From Paenibacillus sp. yr247 (GTDB lineage Bacteria > Bacillota > Bacilli > Paenibacillales > NBRC-103111), in NCBI RefSeq assembly GCF_900103825.1, contig NZ_FNIF01000001.1, positions 372,001 through 436,000 of the forward strand: DNA of 64,000 nucleotides, written 5' to 3'. Of the stretch, positions 51,927-60,822 are shown one piece after another (position 1 is the first letter of the stretch; each line of letters starts with the position of its first letter). The notes under the pieces are model-generated. The model did no database searches, was not told the origin of the DNA, and saw nothing but the letters and a program-made list of their open reading frames with translations. The position numbers were made by a program, and so were the translations under genes.

Positions 51927-51971
51927 ATTAATAGATCGTAAGTTCAGAGCGGCATTCATGGGGGAAATCAT

Positions 51972-52721
51972 TTGCTGCGCAGCGTACAGGGAATTGTACT
52001 CCGTAGTATGGACTATGGAGAGGGAAACAAGATCATTAGTCTATTTACTCCCGAGCTGGGGAAAGTAGGTGTCATGGCTCGAGGGGCGAAAAAAGTGAAA
52101 AGTAGGCATTCCGCCGTTACGCAGCTTTTTACGTACGGCGATTTTGTTTTTTTCAAACAAAGGGGTCAAATGGGGTCTTTGAATAGTGCCGAAATTATCG
52201 AAGCCCATCATGTTCTGCGAGAAGACTTACATATGTCCGCGCACGCTTCTTATTTGGTAGAAATGACGGATCGCATGCTGGGTGACGAAGAAGGCAGCAC
52301 TTATATATTTGAACAACTGAAAGCTGGATTAATGGCTATTGAGGAAGGCAAGGACATGCAAATTGTTGTTCACCTCTATGAAATGAAAATGTTTGATCTG
52401 GCCGGTTATCTACCCGTAACAGATGCTTGTGTTTCCTGCGGAGAAACATCGGAGATTACTAGCTTTAGCCCAGCAATGGGGGGGACCTTATGCAAGCGTT
52501 GTCGATACAAGGATGCTGCAACGATTCCTATCGGTGATGGAACCCTTAAGCTTTTAAAGATATTTCCTCGTCTAGACATGCGTAGACTTGGCGCAGTTCA
52601 GGTTAAGGATGAAACCAAGGCGCAGTTGAAAGCGTGTATGCGGGCTTATATGGACGTACATATCGGTGTACAATGGAAATCTAGAGGCTTTATTGAACAA
52701 ATGGAAAAGTACAACATATAG
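51972..52721 (+). CDS. recO: DNA repair protein RecO
   Basis: A 249-residue recombination mediator that loads RecA with RecR. N-terminal OB-fold (GIVLRSMDYGEGNKIISLFT), a helical middle, and a zinc finger CVSCGE...CKRCR. TTG start behind GGGGGAAA. In Bacillus it is followed by glyQS; here it is followed by an orphan promoter-terminator unit and then yqfL. Confidence 0.95.
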   Translation: MLRSVQGIVLRSMDYGEGNKIISLFTPELGKVGVMARGAKKVKSRHSAVTQLFTYGDFVFFKQRGQMGSLNSAEIIEAHHVLREDLHMSAHASYLVEMTDRMLGDEEGSTYIFEQLKAGLMAIEEGKDMQIVVHLYEMKMFDLAGYLPVTDACVSCGETSEITSFSPAMGGTLCKRCRYKDAATIPIGDGTLKLLKIFPRLDMRRLGAVQVKDETKAQLKACMRAYMDVHIGVQWKSRGFIEQMEKYNI

Positions 52722-52735
52722 CGAATAGGTCTAAT

Positions 52736-52764
52736 TTGACATGTGATGTAGGCTTTGATATGAT
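52736..52764 (+). promoter_or_regulatory. Near-consensus sigma-A promoter downstream of recO
   Basis: TTGACA (52736-52741), 17-base spacer, TATGAT (52759-52764): 11 of 12 consensus positions. The expected start near 52771 lies only about eight bases before a terminator hairpin, so transcripts must either end after about 47 bases or read through into yqfL. Confidence 0.8.
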
Positions 52765-52778
52765 GTGGTGGAAAACAC

Positions 52779-52817
52779 CTCGCCCTTGTGCTGTCCGCAT
52801 ATCGGTGAGTTTTTTTA
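52779..52817 (+). terminator. Terminator or attenuator in the yqfL leader
   Basis: CTCGCC (52779-52784) pairs with GGTGAG (52804-52809, one G-U pair) and an inner TGTGC/GCATA stem adds five pairs; T8 follows directly. It lies between the promoter at 52736 and yqfL at 52899. Confidence 0.65.
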
Positions 52818-52898
52818 TGCTTTCGTTCTGTTCTAGTTTACTTTACATACAAATGACTAATGTAGGGCCTCGTCCCTGCTGAAAGGGGCATAGGGAAA

Positions 52899-53714
52899 AT
52901 GGACCATGCACTACCAACTCGTGTATATGTGGTTTCCGATTCTGTTGGGGAAACAGGGGAATCTGTCGTACGTGCTGCTGCGATGCAGTTTCATCCTGTA
53001 CCTGTGGAGATAGTAAGAGCCCCGTTTATCCATGACTTTGAAGGAATCGATAAGGTTATCAATGCTATTCGGATGCATGGCGGAATTGTCGTGTTCACAT
53101 TGGTTATTCCTGAATTACGAGACGATCTCATTACCAAGGCGAAGGAGTACGGAATTCCGTATATTGACCTACTGGGGCCGGTCGTTGCAACCTTAGGTCA
53201 AGCCTTATGCCAAGAGCCTCGCAGACAACCGGGAATGATTCATCCACTGGATGAGGATTACTTCAAAAAAGTCGAAGCTGTTGAATTTGCAGTCAAATAT
53301 GATGATGGTCGTGATTTTAGCGGGATACAGAAAGCGGATATTATTCTCTTGGGCGTTTCCCGGACATCCAAAACGCCGTTATCCATGTATTTGGCGCACA
53401 AAAGATTTAAAGTGGCGAATGTCCCATTAGTTCCTGAAATGCAGCCGCCTGCTCCCATTTATACTGTTTCAAAGGATAAGATCATTGGTCTGCGAATCGA
53501 CCCGGAAAAATTGAATGTTATACGTCAAGAACGGCTGCGGACACTGGGGCTTGCAGAAAATGCAACCTATGCAAATGTAGAACGTATTAAAATAGAACTG
53601 GCTTTTGCTGACAAAATTATGAGCAAAATCGGTTGTGTGATTTTCGATGTGTCAAACCGTGCAGTCGAGGAAACAGCGAGTCTAGTCATGGATCATATTG
53701 AACGAGTGCAGTAA
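52899..53714 (+). CDS. yqfL: PEP synthase/PPDK regulatory kinase-pyrophosphorylase (YqfL family)
   Basis: A 271-residue DUF299-family bifunctional enzyme that inactivates pyruvate phosphate dikinase by ADP-dependent threonine phosphorylation and reactivates it by phosphorolysis. Signatures: YVVSDSVGETGES at the N-terminus and the P-loop-like GVSRTSKTPLSMYLA. In Bacillus the homologue YqfL is adjacent to ccpN; here no ccpN is present in front of it. Confidence 0.93.
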   Translation: MDHALPTRVYVVSDSVGETGESVVRAAAMQFHPVPVEIVRAPFIHDFEGIDKVINAIRMHGGIVVFTLVIPELRDDLITKAKEYGIPYIDLLGPVVATLGQALCQEPRRQPGMIHPLDEDYFKKVEAVEFAVKYDDGRDFSGIQKADIILLGVSRTSKTPLSMYLAHKRFKVANVPLVPEMQPPAPIYTVSKDKIIGLRIDPEKLNVIRQERLRTLGLAENATYANVERIKIELAFADKIMSKIGCVIFDVSNRAVEETASLVMDHIERVQ

Positions 53715-53806
53715 GGTTTTTATGTTTAATCTTGCAGGATTTTTTATAAGTTCATCGTATATAATAGTACGGTGAGATTTCTTCTAAAGGGCAGGGGCTG
53801 AACCGA

Positions 53807-54271
53807 ATGCGAACGAGAAGTATTATCGTCGATGCCGATGCTTGTCCTGTTAAATCTGAAATTGAGCAGGCAGGTAGGCAGTTTGGTGTACAAGTTGTAC
53901 TAGTTGCTTCTTTCGATCACCGGATGAAAGAGAATCCGGGCGTTAAAGTCGTTCAAGTGGATCGTTCGGATCAATCTGTTGATTTATATATTGCCAATCA
54001 AATTCACGCAGGAGATATTTTGGTGACACAAGATTTCGGACTTGCCGCTCTAGGATTGGCTAAGGGATCTATTTGCTTGACGAATCGAGGGCAGGAATAT
54101 ACGGATAGTTCGATTGATTTCCTATTGGATCGTCGCCACGTATCGGCCAAAATGCGCAGAAGCGGTAAGCATACAAAGGGACCAAAACCTTTTACGGATG
54201 CAGATCGTCAAAATTTTCTACATGGTTTGACAAAACTTTTAAAATATTTGCAGGAAATCGAAAACAAATAG
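53807..54271 (+). CDS. yqxD: YaiI/YqxD family protein (DUF188, NYN/PIN-like)
   Basis: A 154-residue protein with IIVDADACPVKSEIEQ, DRSDQSVDLYIANQI, GDILVTQDFGLAALGL and the C-terminal GPKPFTDADRQNF, the DUF188 signatures. The acidic residues suggest a PIN-like nuclease fold; the substrate is unknown. Stands directly before dnaG as in Bacillus. Confidence 0.92.
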   Translation: MRTRSIIVDADACPVKSEIEQAGRQFGVQVVLVASFDHRMKENPGVKVVQVDRSDQSVDLYIANQIHAGDILVTQDFGLAALGLAKGSICLTNRGQEYTDSSIDFLLDRRHVSAKMRRSGKHTKGPKPFTDADRQNFLHGLTKLLKYLQEIENK

Positions 54272-54319
54272 CGAATAGTAATTAGTCGGAAAAGCGACCT
54301 GAATTGTAGGTGGAATAAA

Positions 54320-56167
54320 ATGAAGTACGGACGCATACCTGAAGAGGTCATTGAGGCTGTACTCAAGCGCCATGACATCGTTGATGTGATTGGCAGGCAC
54401 GTGCATTTGAGCAAGCAAGGGCATTATATGAAGGGACTATGTCCGTTCCATTCTGAGAAAAGTCCATCATTTACCGTCACACCCGAAAAACAAATTTATC
54501 GTTGTTTTGGTTGTAATGTAGGCGGAAATTTAATTCGTTTCATTATGGAAATAGAAGGACTTAGCTTCTCTGAAGCCGTTACCAAGCTGGCTGAAGATGC
54601 GGATATCCCAATCACTTGGGAAGAAGCATCTGAGGAACAAAACGAGCAGCAACAAGAAAAAGCAACCTTGCTAAAAGCTTATGATTTTGCTGCAAAACTG
54701 TATCATTATATTCTTGGTAACACCGAGCAAGGCAAAATAGCAAAAGGTTATTTGGCCTCAAGAGGAATATCCGATAAGCTGATCGATACCTTTCAAATTG
54801 GCTATGCGCCAGCTATGTGGGATACACTTGTTCAACAGTTAGATAAACGAGAGTATGATTTAGCGCTGATGGAAAAGGGCGGCTTAATCTCTGCCAAACA
54901 TGAAGGTAATGGTTATGTGGACAAATTCCGGGAACGCATCATGTTCCCTATTTGCGACTCTACTGGTAAAGTTATTGCATTCGGCGGCAGATCGATGGGC
55001 GATGCACAGCCCAAATATTTAAATAGTCCGGAATCGGTTCTCTTTAATAAGAGCAGGACGATGTACAACCTTCATTTGGCAAGACCCAATATGCGCAAGC
55101 TTCAACAAGCGGTTCTCTTTGAAGGCTATGTGGATGTCATAAAAGCCTGGGAAGCGGGAATCAGCAATGGTGTTGCCACAATGGGAACAGCATTGACTAA
55201 GGAACATGCGGCTTTATTGAACCGTAACGCTGACCAAATCGTCGTATGTTACGATGGAGATAACGCGGGACAATCTGCTGCTTTCAAAAGTATTCCTATC
55301 CTAGAAGAGACGGGCAGCCGAGTCACTGTCGCAATGCTGCCAGATGGCAAGGATCCTGATGATTATGTAAGAAACTATGGTTTTGACCGATTCGTACGGG
55401 AGATTATTGAACCTGCTGTACCATCGATGAAATATAAGCTTCTGTACATCCGCAAAAACTTTAAGTTGCATGAGGACGGTGACCGACTTCGTTATCTGCA
55501 ATCGGCTGTTAAATTAATCAGTGATCTTCATTCTCCGATGGAACGTGAACATTATTTAAAACAGTTGGCTTCTGAATTCCCAGATTCCTCGTATGAGGCG
55601 ATGAAGTTAGACCTCCATGAAATCTTGCTGCAATCGGAAAAAAACCGACCAGATGGGGATAATAAACCAATTCTGTGGAATAATGTTATGAATAATGGGA
55701 GAACAGCGGAACGAACACGCAAGAAAACACCTTCTCTTTTGCCCGCATATCACAACGCAGAAAGATTAATTCTAGCGGTTATGATGCATGATCGCGACGT
55801 CTGCGCACATGTGGAAGCACAATTAGGTGATCAATTCAATGTTGAAGCTCACGCAGTCTTAGCTGCTTATTTATATGCTTACTACGCTCAGAATGCTGAG
55901 CCGGATGCAAGCCGATACATTGCCATGCTGCAAGACGAACAGCTGGAGAGCTTGGCCAGTTCCATTGTTATGATGGGAGCCGGTCATGGAATAAACGAAC
56001 AAGTGATTGACGACTATATTCGCCAAATTCGCAAAGTTCCTATGCAAGAAGAAGTTGAACGCAAGAAAGAAGAACAAGTTCGTGCCGAACGCGCGGGCGA
56101 CCATCTTAGAGCTGCACAAATTGCAATTGAAATTATTGCCCTAGAAAAACGATTGAAGTCAACGTAG
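54320..56167 (+). CDS. dnaG: DNA primase DnaG
   Basis: A 615-residue primase. The CHC2 zinc finger uses Cys41, His44, Cys62 and Cys65 ([17 protein letters not shown]). The TOPRIM core has [13 protein letters not shown] and [14 protein letters not shown] with catalytic acidic residues. The C-terminal helical domain interacts with DnaB helicase. Normal length. First gene of the macromolecular synthesis unit with sigA. Confidence 0.97.
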   Translation: MKYGRIPEEVIEAVLKRHDIVDVIGRHVHLSKQGHYMKGLCPFHSEKSPSFTVTPEKQIYRCFGCNVGGNLIRFIMEIEGLSFSEAVTKLAEDADIPITWEEASEEQNEQQQEKATLLKAYDFAAKLYHYILGNTEQGKIAKGYLASRGISDKLIDTFQIGYAPAMWDTLVQQLDKREYDLALMEKGGLISAKHEGNGYVDKFRERIMFPICDSTGKVIAFGGRSMGDAQPKYLNSPESVLFNKSRTMYNLHLARPNMRKLQQAVLFEGYVDVIKAWEAGISNGVATMGTALTKEHAALLNRNADQIVVCYDGDNAGQSAAFKSIPILEETGSRVTVAMLPDGKDPDDYVRNYGFDRFVREIIEPAVPSMKYKLLYIRKNFKLHEDGDRLRYLQSAVKLISDLHSPMEREHYLKQLASEFPDSSYEAMKLDLHEILLQSEKNRPDGDNKPILWNNVMNNGRTAERTRKKTPSLLPAYHNAERLILAVMMHDRDVCAHVEAQLGDQFNVEAHAVLAAYLYAYYAQNAEPDASRYIAMLQDEQLESLASSIVMMGAGHGINEQVIDDYIRQIRKVPMQEEVERKKEEQVRAERAGDHLRAAQIAIEIIALEKRLKST

Positions 56168-56204
56168 AATTACTGAAATGACTAGGGAGGAGGGAGTCCG
56201 TACT

Positions 56205-57320
56205 ATGGCGAATGATCAGCGTACAGAACTAGAGACAGAGTTGACCCTGGACCAGGTGAAAGACCAGCTTATTGAGCAAGGGAAGAAGCGGTCCTCACTA
56301 ACTTACAAGGATATTATGGAGAAATTAGCTCCCTTCGATCAGGATCCTGAACAAATCGATGAGTTTTTTGAACAACTTTCAGAGCAAGGTATCGATGTAG
56401 GGAATGAATCTGATGAGGATTCCTTGAATCCTGAAGAAAATGAGCGCGATGAATTTAACTTTGATGATGATCTGGCCTTACCGCCGGGGATTAAGATTAA
56501 TGATCCAGTTCGGATGTATTTGAAGGAAATTGGTCGTGTACCGCTTCTTTCCGCGGAAGATGAAGTAGGGTTAGCCAAACGGATTGAAAATGGGGACGAA
56601 GAAGCTAAGAGACGCTTGGCAGAAGCTAACCTTAGACTGGTCGTTAGTATTGCCAAAAGGTATGTAGGTCGTGGGATGCTGTTTCTGGACTTGATTCAAG
56701 AAGGCAATATGGGATTAATTAAAGCCGTTGAAAAGTTCGATCACACCAAAGGTTACAAGTTCAGCACATATGCTACTTGGTGGATTCGTCAAGCCATTAC
56801 TCGTGCCATTGCAGACCAAGCGAGAACGATTCGTATTCCGGTACATATGGTCGAAACGATTAATAAGCTTATCCGAGTTTCCCGTCAATTGCTTCAAGAA
56901 TTAGGGCGTGAACCAACGCCGGAAGAAATTGCTAAAGAGATGGATTTGAGCACCGATAAAGTACGTGAAATCATGAAGATTGCACAAGAGCCAGTGTCTT
57001 TAGAGACGCCAATTGGTGAAGAAGACGATTCTCACTTAGGAGATTTCATTGAGGATCAAGAAGCACTTGCTCCAGCAGATGCTGCCGCGTATGAGCTTCT
57101 AAAGGAACAGCTTGAGGACGTTCTAGATACGTTGACAGAAAGAGAAGAGAATGTGCTTCGTTTACGTTTTGGTCTAGATGACGGACGTACACGTACACTA
57201 GAAGAAGTTGGTAAAGTATTCGGTGTAACACGCGAACGGATTCGTCAGATTGAAGCTAAGGCATTGCGGAAGCTGAGACACCCTAGCCGCAGTAAGCGAT
57301 TAAAGGATTTCTTAGAATAA
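56205..57320 (+). CDS. sigA: RNA polymerase primary sigma factor SigA (RpoD)
   Basis: A 371-residue housekeeping sigma factor. Regions: 1.1-like acidic N-terminus; region 1.2 ([16 protein letters not shown]); region 2 with [18 protein letters not shown] and [18 protein letters not shown] (-10 recognition); region 3; region 4 with [30 protein letters not shown] (-35 recognition). Start is ATG 56205 behind AGGGAGGAGGGAG; the frame is open to 56178 but that start lies within the ribosome binding site. Confidence 0.97.
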   Translation: MANDQRTELETELTLDQVKDQLIEQGKKRSSLTYKDIMEKLAPFDQDPEQIDEFFEQLSEQGIDVGNESDEDSLNPEENERDEFNFDDDLALPPGIKINDPVRMYLKEIGRVPLLSAEDEVGLAKRIENGDEEAKRRLAEANLRLVVSIAKRYVGRGMLFLDLIQEGNMGLIKAVEKFDHTKGYKFSTYATWWIRQAITRAIADQARTIRIPVHMVETINKLIRVSRQLLQELGREPTPEEIAKEMDLSTDKVREIMKIAQEPVSLETPIGEEDDSHLGDFIEDQEALAPADAAAYELLKEQLEDVLDTLTEREENVLRLRFGLDDGRTRTLEEVGKVFGVTRERIRQIEAKALRKLRHPSRSKRLKDFLE

Positions 57321-57335
57321 AAAACGCTGTGAGAG

Positions 57336-57367
57336 GGCCCTGCCAGTTTCGGCGGGGTCTTTTTTTT
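57336..57367 (+). terminator. Rho-independent terminator after sigA
   Basis: GGCCCTGCC (57336-57344) pairs with GGCGGGGTC (57351-57359) with two G-U pairs, then T8. Confidence 0.88.
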
Positions 57368-57438
57368 GTCATTTGAAAACTATACTAAAGACTAAGCATA
57401 AAATCACCGATAAAGTAGCTAGGAAGGTGAGCGATTAA

Positions 57439-58269
57439 ATGGATGCAGAGAAACGAAAAGTGATTGTAAGGGAAATCGATCATTGGCGCAGAAGCAAATT
57501 GCTTCCTGAACATTATTGCGATTTTCTGATGAACTTGTATGTGGATGAGACTACCCCGAAACCTGCTTCATTAATGGGTGTATCAGCATCTTCGGTGGCA
57601 AACAGTAATTGGAAAATATGGTTGGGTATTATGGTGGTGATTGGCGCTCTGGCCTTATCTGCTCTTAATTTTAACTCTTTTGGTTTGCCAATGCAAATTG
57701 GAATTTCCGCGCTTTTTGTCATCATTTGTTATGCGTTTGCATATCGGCAATTCAGTAAAGCACCCGTTATCTCTTATTTACTTTGCGGTGTATCTTCGAT
57801 TGCCTTGCTGCTGCTTGGTTTGTACTTAATGAATATGTATGATGTGAGTTCTTCCTATAACTATGTTGGTTATTTGGCTTTTTGCAGTGTAGTATGGCTG
57901 TTTAATGGGCTAGTAGGTCGAATGGGCATTTTCCAGTTAACTGGATGGATAGGTTTAATCGGCACGTATGGCTGGTTATTGCTGCACAAGCTGGATAGCC
58001 CAGGTTGGTTCTCACTTGAAATAAGTTGGATTCCGGTTAGTATTGTACTTATATGGATCGCTTGGCTTGCGCATCATACGAATAAGCAAGCTGCTGGCGT
58101 GCTTCTTTTAGTAGGTGGTATTGTTTGGTTTGCTCCTGAGGCATTGACATTTCTTGTAGATGTCGATATGACTTCTCGCGTCATTCAATTATCGTTTACG
58201 TGCAAGTTAGTTTCAGCGGGCGTGGCATTATTTTTGCTGCGTAAAAAATGGGTAGAGTGGGTAATGTAA
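57439..58269 (+). CDS. Polytopic membrane protein, DUF2157-like
   Basis: A 276-residue protein with a hydrophilic N-terminal 45 residues (IDHWRRSKLLPEHYCDFLMNLY) followed by about eight hydrophobic helices. The N-terminal W/R-x-glycine-poor segment that ends in LY followed by multiple short helices resembles DUF2157 membrane proteins. No function is known. It starts behind AGGAAGGTGAG and is followed by trmK after three bases, so it is in the same operon. Confidence 0.65.
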   Translation: MDAEKRKVIVREIDHWRRSKLLPEHYCDFLMNLYVDETTPKPASLMGVSASSVANSNWKIWLGIMVVIGALALSALNFNSFGLPMQIGISALFVIICYAFAYRQFSKAPVISYLLCGVSSIALLLLGLYLMNMYDVSSSYNYVGYLAFCSVVWLFNGLVGRMGIFQLTGWIGLIGTYGWLLLHKLDSPGWFSLEISWIPVSIVLIWIAWLAHHTNKQAAGVLLLVGGIVWFAPEALTFLVDVDMTSRVIQLSFTCKLVSAGVALFLLRKKWVEWVM

Positions 58270-58272
58270 CGT

Positions 58273-59037
58273 ATGGTGAAATTATCGAAAAGACTGCAAA
58301 TGATTGCAGAGCGTGTTCCCGTAGGATCAAAGTTAGCGGATATTGGTTCCGACCATGCCCTATTGCCAACCTATTTGGCGCAGCAGGGTATTATTCTGTT
58401 TGCTGTAGCAGGTGAAGTCAATCCTGGACCTTTTGAAGCGGCAACGCGCCAAGTGCTTGAAAGCGGCTTATCCAAGAAAATTAGTGTAAGATCTGGTGAT
58501 GGACTCGCGGTTATTGAGGCTGGGGAAGTGAATGTCATCACGATCGCCGGGATGGGCGGGAGTTTAATGGCGAGTATATTAGAAGCTGGGAAGCACAAGC
58601 TGCAAGGTGTGACTCATCTAATTTTGCAACCTAATGTTGGTGAAGATCATGTTCGACGTTGGTTGCTCGAGCAGGGCTGGAAGCTAGAATCTGAAACGAT
58701 TCTAGAGGAAGACGGCAAGATTTATGAGATATTGACAGCCGCTGCAGTTCCGGTTGATGAGAGAGGAACATTAGAAGCTCTATATTCGGTACGTCAATTG
58801 CCGGGGGGGGTAAGTGTTACGAAGGAGAGATTGCTTCAAATGGGCCCATACTTTATTAACGAGGCTCCTGATGTATGGTTTACCAAATGGGAAAGCGAGC
58901 TGGAAAAGTTAACCATGATTGAAGGGCAGCTCCAACTCTCAACAGCAGAAGCATCCAAAATGAAGGCTGAGCAAGTTGGCCAGGAGATTAGGGAAATCAA
59001 GGAGGTAATCGCATGTTTGCAAAAGGTCAAACCGTAA
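58273..59037 (+). CDS. trmK: tRNA (adenine-22-N1)-methyltransferase TrmK
   Basis: A 254-residue SAM methyltransferase making m1A22. LSKRLQMIAERVP at the start, SAM motif ADIGSDHALLPTYL, and the catalytic VITIAGMGGSLM and LILQPNVGEDHVRRWL segments identify the TrmK/YqfN family. A coiled-coil C-terminal domain follows. It overlaps the next gene by 25 bases. Confidence 0.95.
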   Translation: MVKLSKRLQMIAERVPVGSKLADIGSDHALLPTYLAQQGIILFAVAGEVNPGPFEAATRQVLESGLSKKISVRSGDGLAVIEAGEVNVITIAGMGGSLMASILEAGKHKLQGVTHLILQPNVGEDHVRRWLLEQGWKLESETILEEDGKIYEILTAAAVPVDERGTLEALYSVRQLPGGVSVTKERLLQMGPYFINEAPDVWFTKWESELEKLTMIEGQLQLSTAEASKMKAEQVGQEIREIKEVIACLQKVKP

Positions 59038-60122
59038 TCCAGCTGTTCGAACAGCTGGCACCGAAGCATTATGCGATGCCTGATGACAAAATTGGCCTAC
59101 AGCTGGGCTCTTTGCAGAAGGAGATCCAAAAGGTTCTTGTTGCTTTGGATGTCACCGATGAAGTGGTCCAAGAAGCACTTCAGTTGGGGGCAAATCTCAT
59201 CATTGCTCATCACGCGATCATTTTCCGACCGCTCGCTCATCTGCAAACAGACACGCCTGCAGGTCGCTTATATGAAAAATTAATTAAGCACGACATCGCT
59301 GTATATATTGCACATACGAATTTGGATGTAGCCGAGGGCGGAGTCAATGATATGATGGCCGACAAACTCGGCTTGACGGAGCTTACCCATTTGGAGGATG
59401 TGCATACCGAAAAGCTGCAGAAGCTTGTTGTTTTCGTTCCTGAGACGCATCATCAGGTTGTACTGGATGCCCTCTTTACTGCGGGAGCGGGATGGATAGG
59501 TCAGTACAGCCACTGCAGCTTCAACATCCCCGGGACGGGGACGTTTCTTCCGCAGGAAGGAACGCATCCTTATATCGGGGAAGCAGGCAAGCCTGAACGC
59601 GTACAAGAAGTACGCGTAGAGACAATTGTAACCGCCAGCGTGCAGCGAAAGGCGGTTCAGGCTATGTTGAAGGCCCACCCCTATGAGGAGGTGGCCTATG
59701 ACCTCTACCCGATGGACCTCAAGGGTAGAGTGTTCGGTCTAGGCCGTGTGGGCAAGCTGCCCGCGGCTTCAACGCTTCGCGAGTTGGCGGAGCTCGCGAA
59801 GCAGGTGTTCGACGTGCCGGCTGTGCGCGTCGTCGGCGATTTAACACGGCCCATCCGTAAGGTGGCCGTTCTGGGGGGCTCTGGCGGCCGCTACATGCGG
59901 CACGCCTTGTTTGCCGGCGCCGATGTGCTGGTCACCGGCGACATCGACTACCACACCGCGCACGATGCGCTCGCGGCGGGGTTGACTTTGATCGACGTTG
60001 GCCATAACGTCGAGAAGATCATGAAGCGCGGCGTGGCGGATTATCTCGCCGCGCAGCTGAGCAATACGGCTACGCAGGTATTGGCATCCGAAATTCATAC
60101 AGAGCCATTCCAGTTCATCTAA
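59013..60122 (+). CDS. yqfO: Nif3-like dinuclear metal centre protein YqfO
   Basis: A 369-residue NIF3/YbgI-family protein with the metal-site segments LIIAHHAIIFRP, YIAHTNLDVAEGGVND and VTGDIDYHTAHDAL plus IDVGHNVEK. As in other Bacillales YqfO proteins, a PII/CutA-like domain (about residues 130-230) is inserted between the halves. The molecular role is not settled. The second half (about 59690-60060) is markedly GC-rich compared with the first. Confidence 0.93.
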   Translation: MFAKGQTVIQLFEQLAPKHYAMPDDKIGLQLGSLQKEIQKVLVALDVTDEVVQEALQLGANLIIAHHAIIFRPLAHLQTDTPAGRLYEKLIKHDIAVYIAHTNLDVAEGGVNDMMADKLGLTELTHLEDVHTEKLQKLVVFVPETHHQVVLDALFTAGAGWIGQYSHCSFNIPGTGTFLPQEGTHPYIGEAGKPERVQEVRVETIVTASVQRKAVQAMLKAHPYEEVAYDLYPMDLKGRVFGLGRVGKLPAASTLRELAELAKQVFDVPAVRVVGDLTRPIRKVAVLGGSGGRYMRHALFAGADVLVTGDIDYHTAHDALAAGLTLIDVGHNVEKIMKRGVADYLAAQLSNTATQVLASEIHTEPFQFI

Positions 60123-60182
60123 AGATGGCAATATGTCTTTACTTATTACCTTGCAGATGGTATTTGAGGGAACGAACAACAG

Positions 60183-60211
60183 TTGTGTTTTAAAGACAAT
60201 CCTAGTATACT
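60183..60211 (+). promoter_or_regulatory. Promoter of the RNase P RNA gene
   Basis: TTGTGT (60183-60188), 17-base spacer, TATACT (60206-60211). The expected start (about 60218-60222) agrees with the 5' end of the RNA deduced from its terminal helix. Confidence 0.75.
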
Positions 60212-60223
60212 AGCAAATGCATC

Positions 60224-60643
60224 GGAAAGTTTGACAGACAATCGCTGGCTGTGGGTAAGCCACAGCGAGAGGAAAGTCCGGGCTCCATAAGGCAGGGTGC
60301 TGGATAACGTCCAGTCAACGCGAGTTGAAGGATAGGGCCACAGAAATGGACCGCCGATGGCGCTTCTGTAAGGAAGCGCACAGGCAAGGGTGGAACCGTG
60401 GTGTAAGAGACCACGAGGTTCTATGGTGACATAGATCCTGGTAAACCCCACTTGGAGCAAGACCTAGAGGAACGCTAGCCGCTTTCGAGGCGGCAGTCTT
60501 AGCCTGAGACGCGTTCGGGTTGGTCGCTTGAGCTGTGCAGCAATGTATGGCCTAGATAGATGATTGTCACTTCAATGGTGGCAGGGGACAGACGCCCGTT
60601 ATGACCACTGGAAGTACAGAACCCGGCTTACGGCAAACTTTCC
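60224..60643 (+). ncRNA. rnpB: RNase P RNA, class A features
   Basis: The catalytic RNA that matures tRNA 5' ends. GGAAAGTTTG (60224) pairs with CAAACTTTCC (ending 60643) as helix P1. The universal core is present: GAGGAAAGTCCGGGCTCC, ACCGCCGATGG, GTAAGAGACCACG, GGTAAACCCC, GCCTAGATAGATGATTG and ACAGAACCCGGCTTA. These segments, notably the GGGCTCC word with GGCAGGGTGC and the CAAGGGTGGAACC run, follow the ancestral class A (E. coli-like) arrangement rather than the class B of Bacillus subtilis. The ends are accurate to a few bases. Confidence 0.93.
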
Positions 60644-60654
60644 ATACTGTCGGT

Positions 60655-60690
60655 TACCCGCAAGGCTTAGGCCTTGCGGGTATTTAATTT
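60655..60690 (+). terminator. Terminator of rnpB
   Basis: TACCCGCAAGGC (60655-60666) and GCCTTGCGGGTA (60671-60682) are perfect complements with a four-base loop. The T-tract is interrupted (TTTAATTTG). Confidence 0.8.
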
Positions 60691-60728
60691 GAGTAATAAA
60701 AATCCTGGTAGTGCAATGATAGAGAAAA

Positions 60729-60766
60729 AGGTTGATCAGCCTGTTGAGCTGATCAACCTATTTTTA
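60729..60766. terminator. Bidirectional terminator between rnpB and the S8 protease gene
   Basis: AGGTTGATCAGC (60729-60740) and GCTGATCAACCT (60748-60759) are perfect complements. ATTTTTA follows on the plus strand and TTTTTCTC on the minus strand, so it can serve both convergent units. Confidence 0.85.
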
Positions 60767-60822
60767 CTTACGATTGTGGCTTGCATAGAGCAAAAAAGTA
60801 GTTCTAAACGTAAATGTCAGAC

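Noticed and set aside
53732..53765. Promoter before yqxD with TATAAT at 53760
   Set aside because: The -10 is perfect but the only -35-like word (TTGCAG) is 22 bases away, too far for a confident call.
60146..60460. Antisense frames across the RNase P RNA gene
   Set aside because: They lie on the complement of a structured RNA gene and show no protein features.
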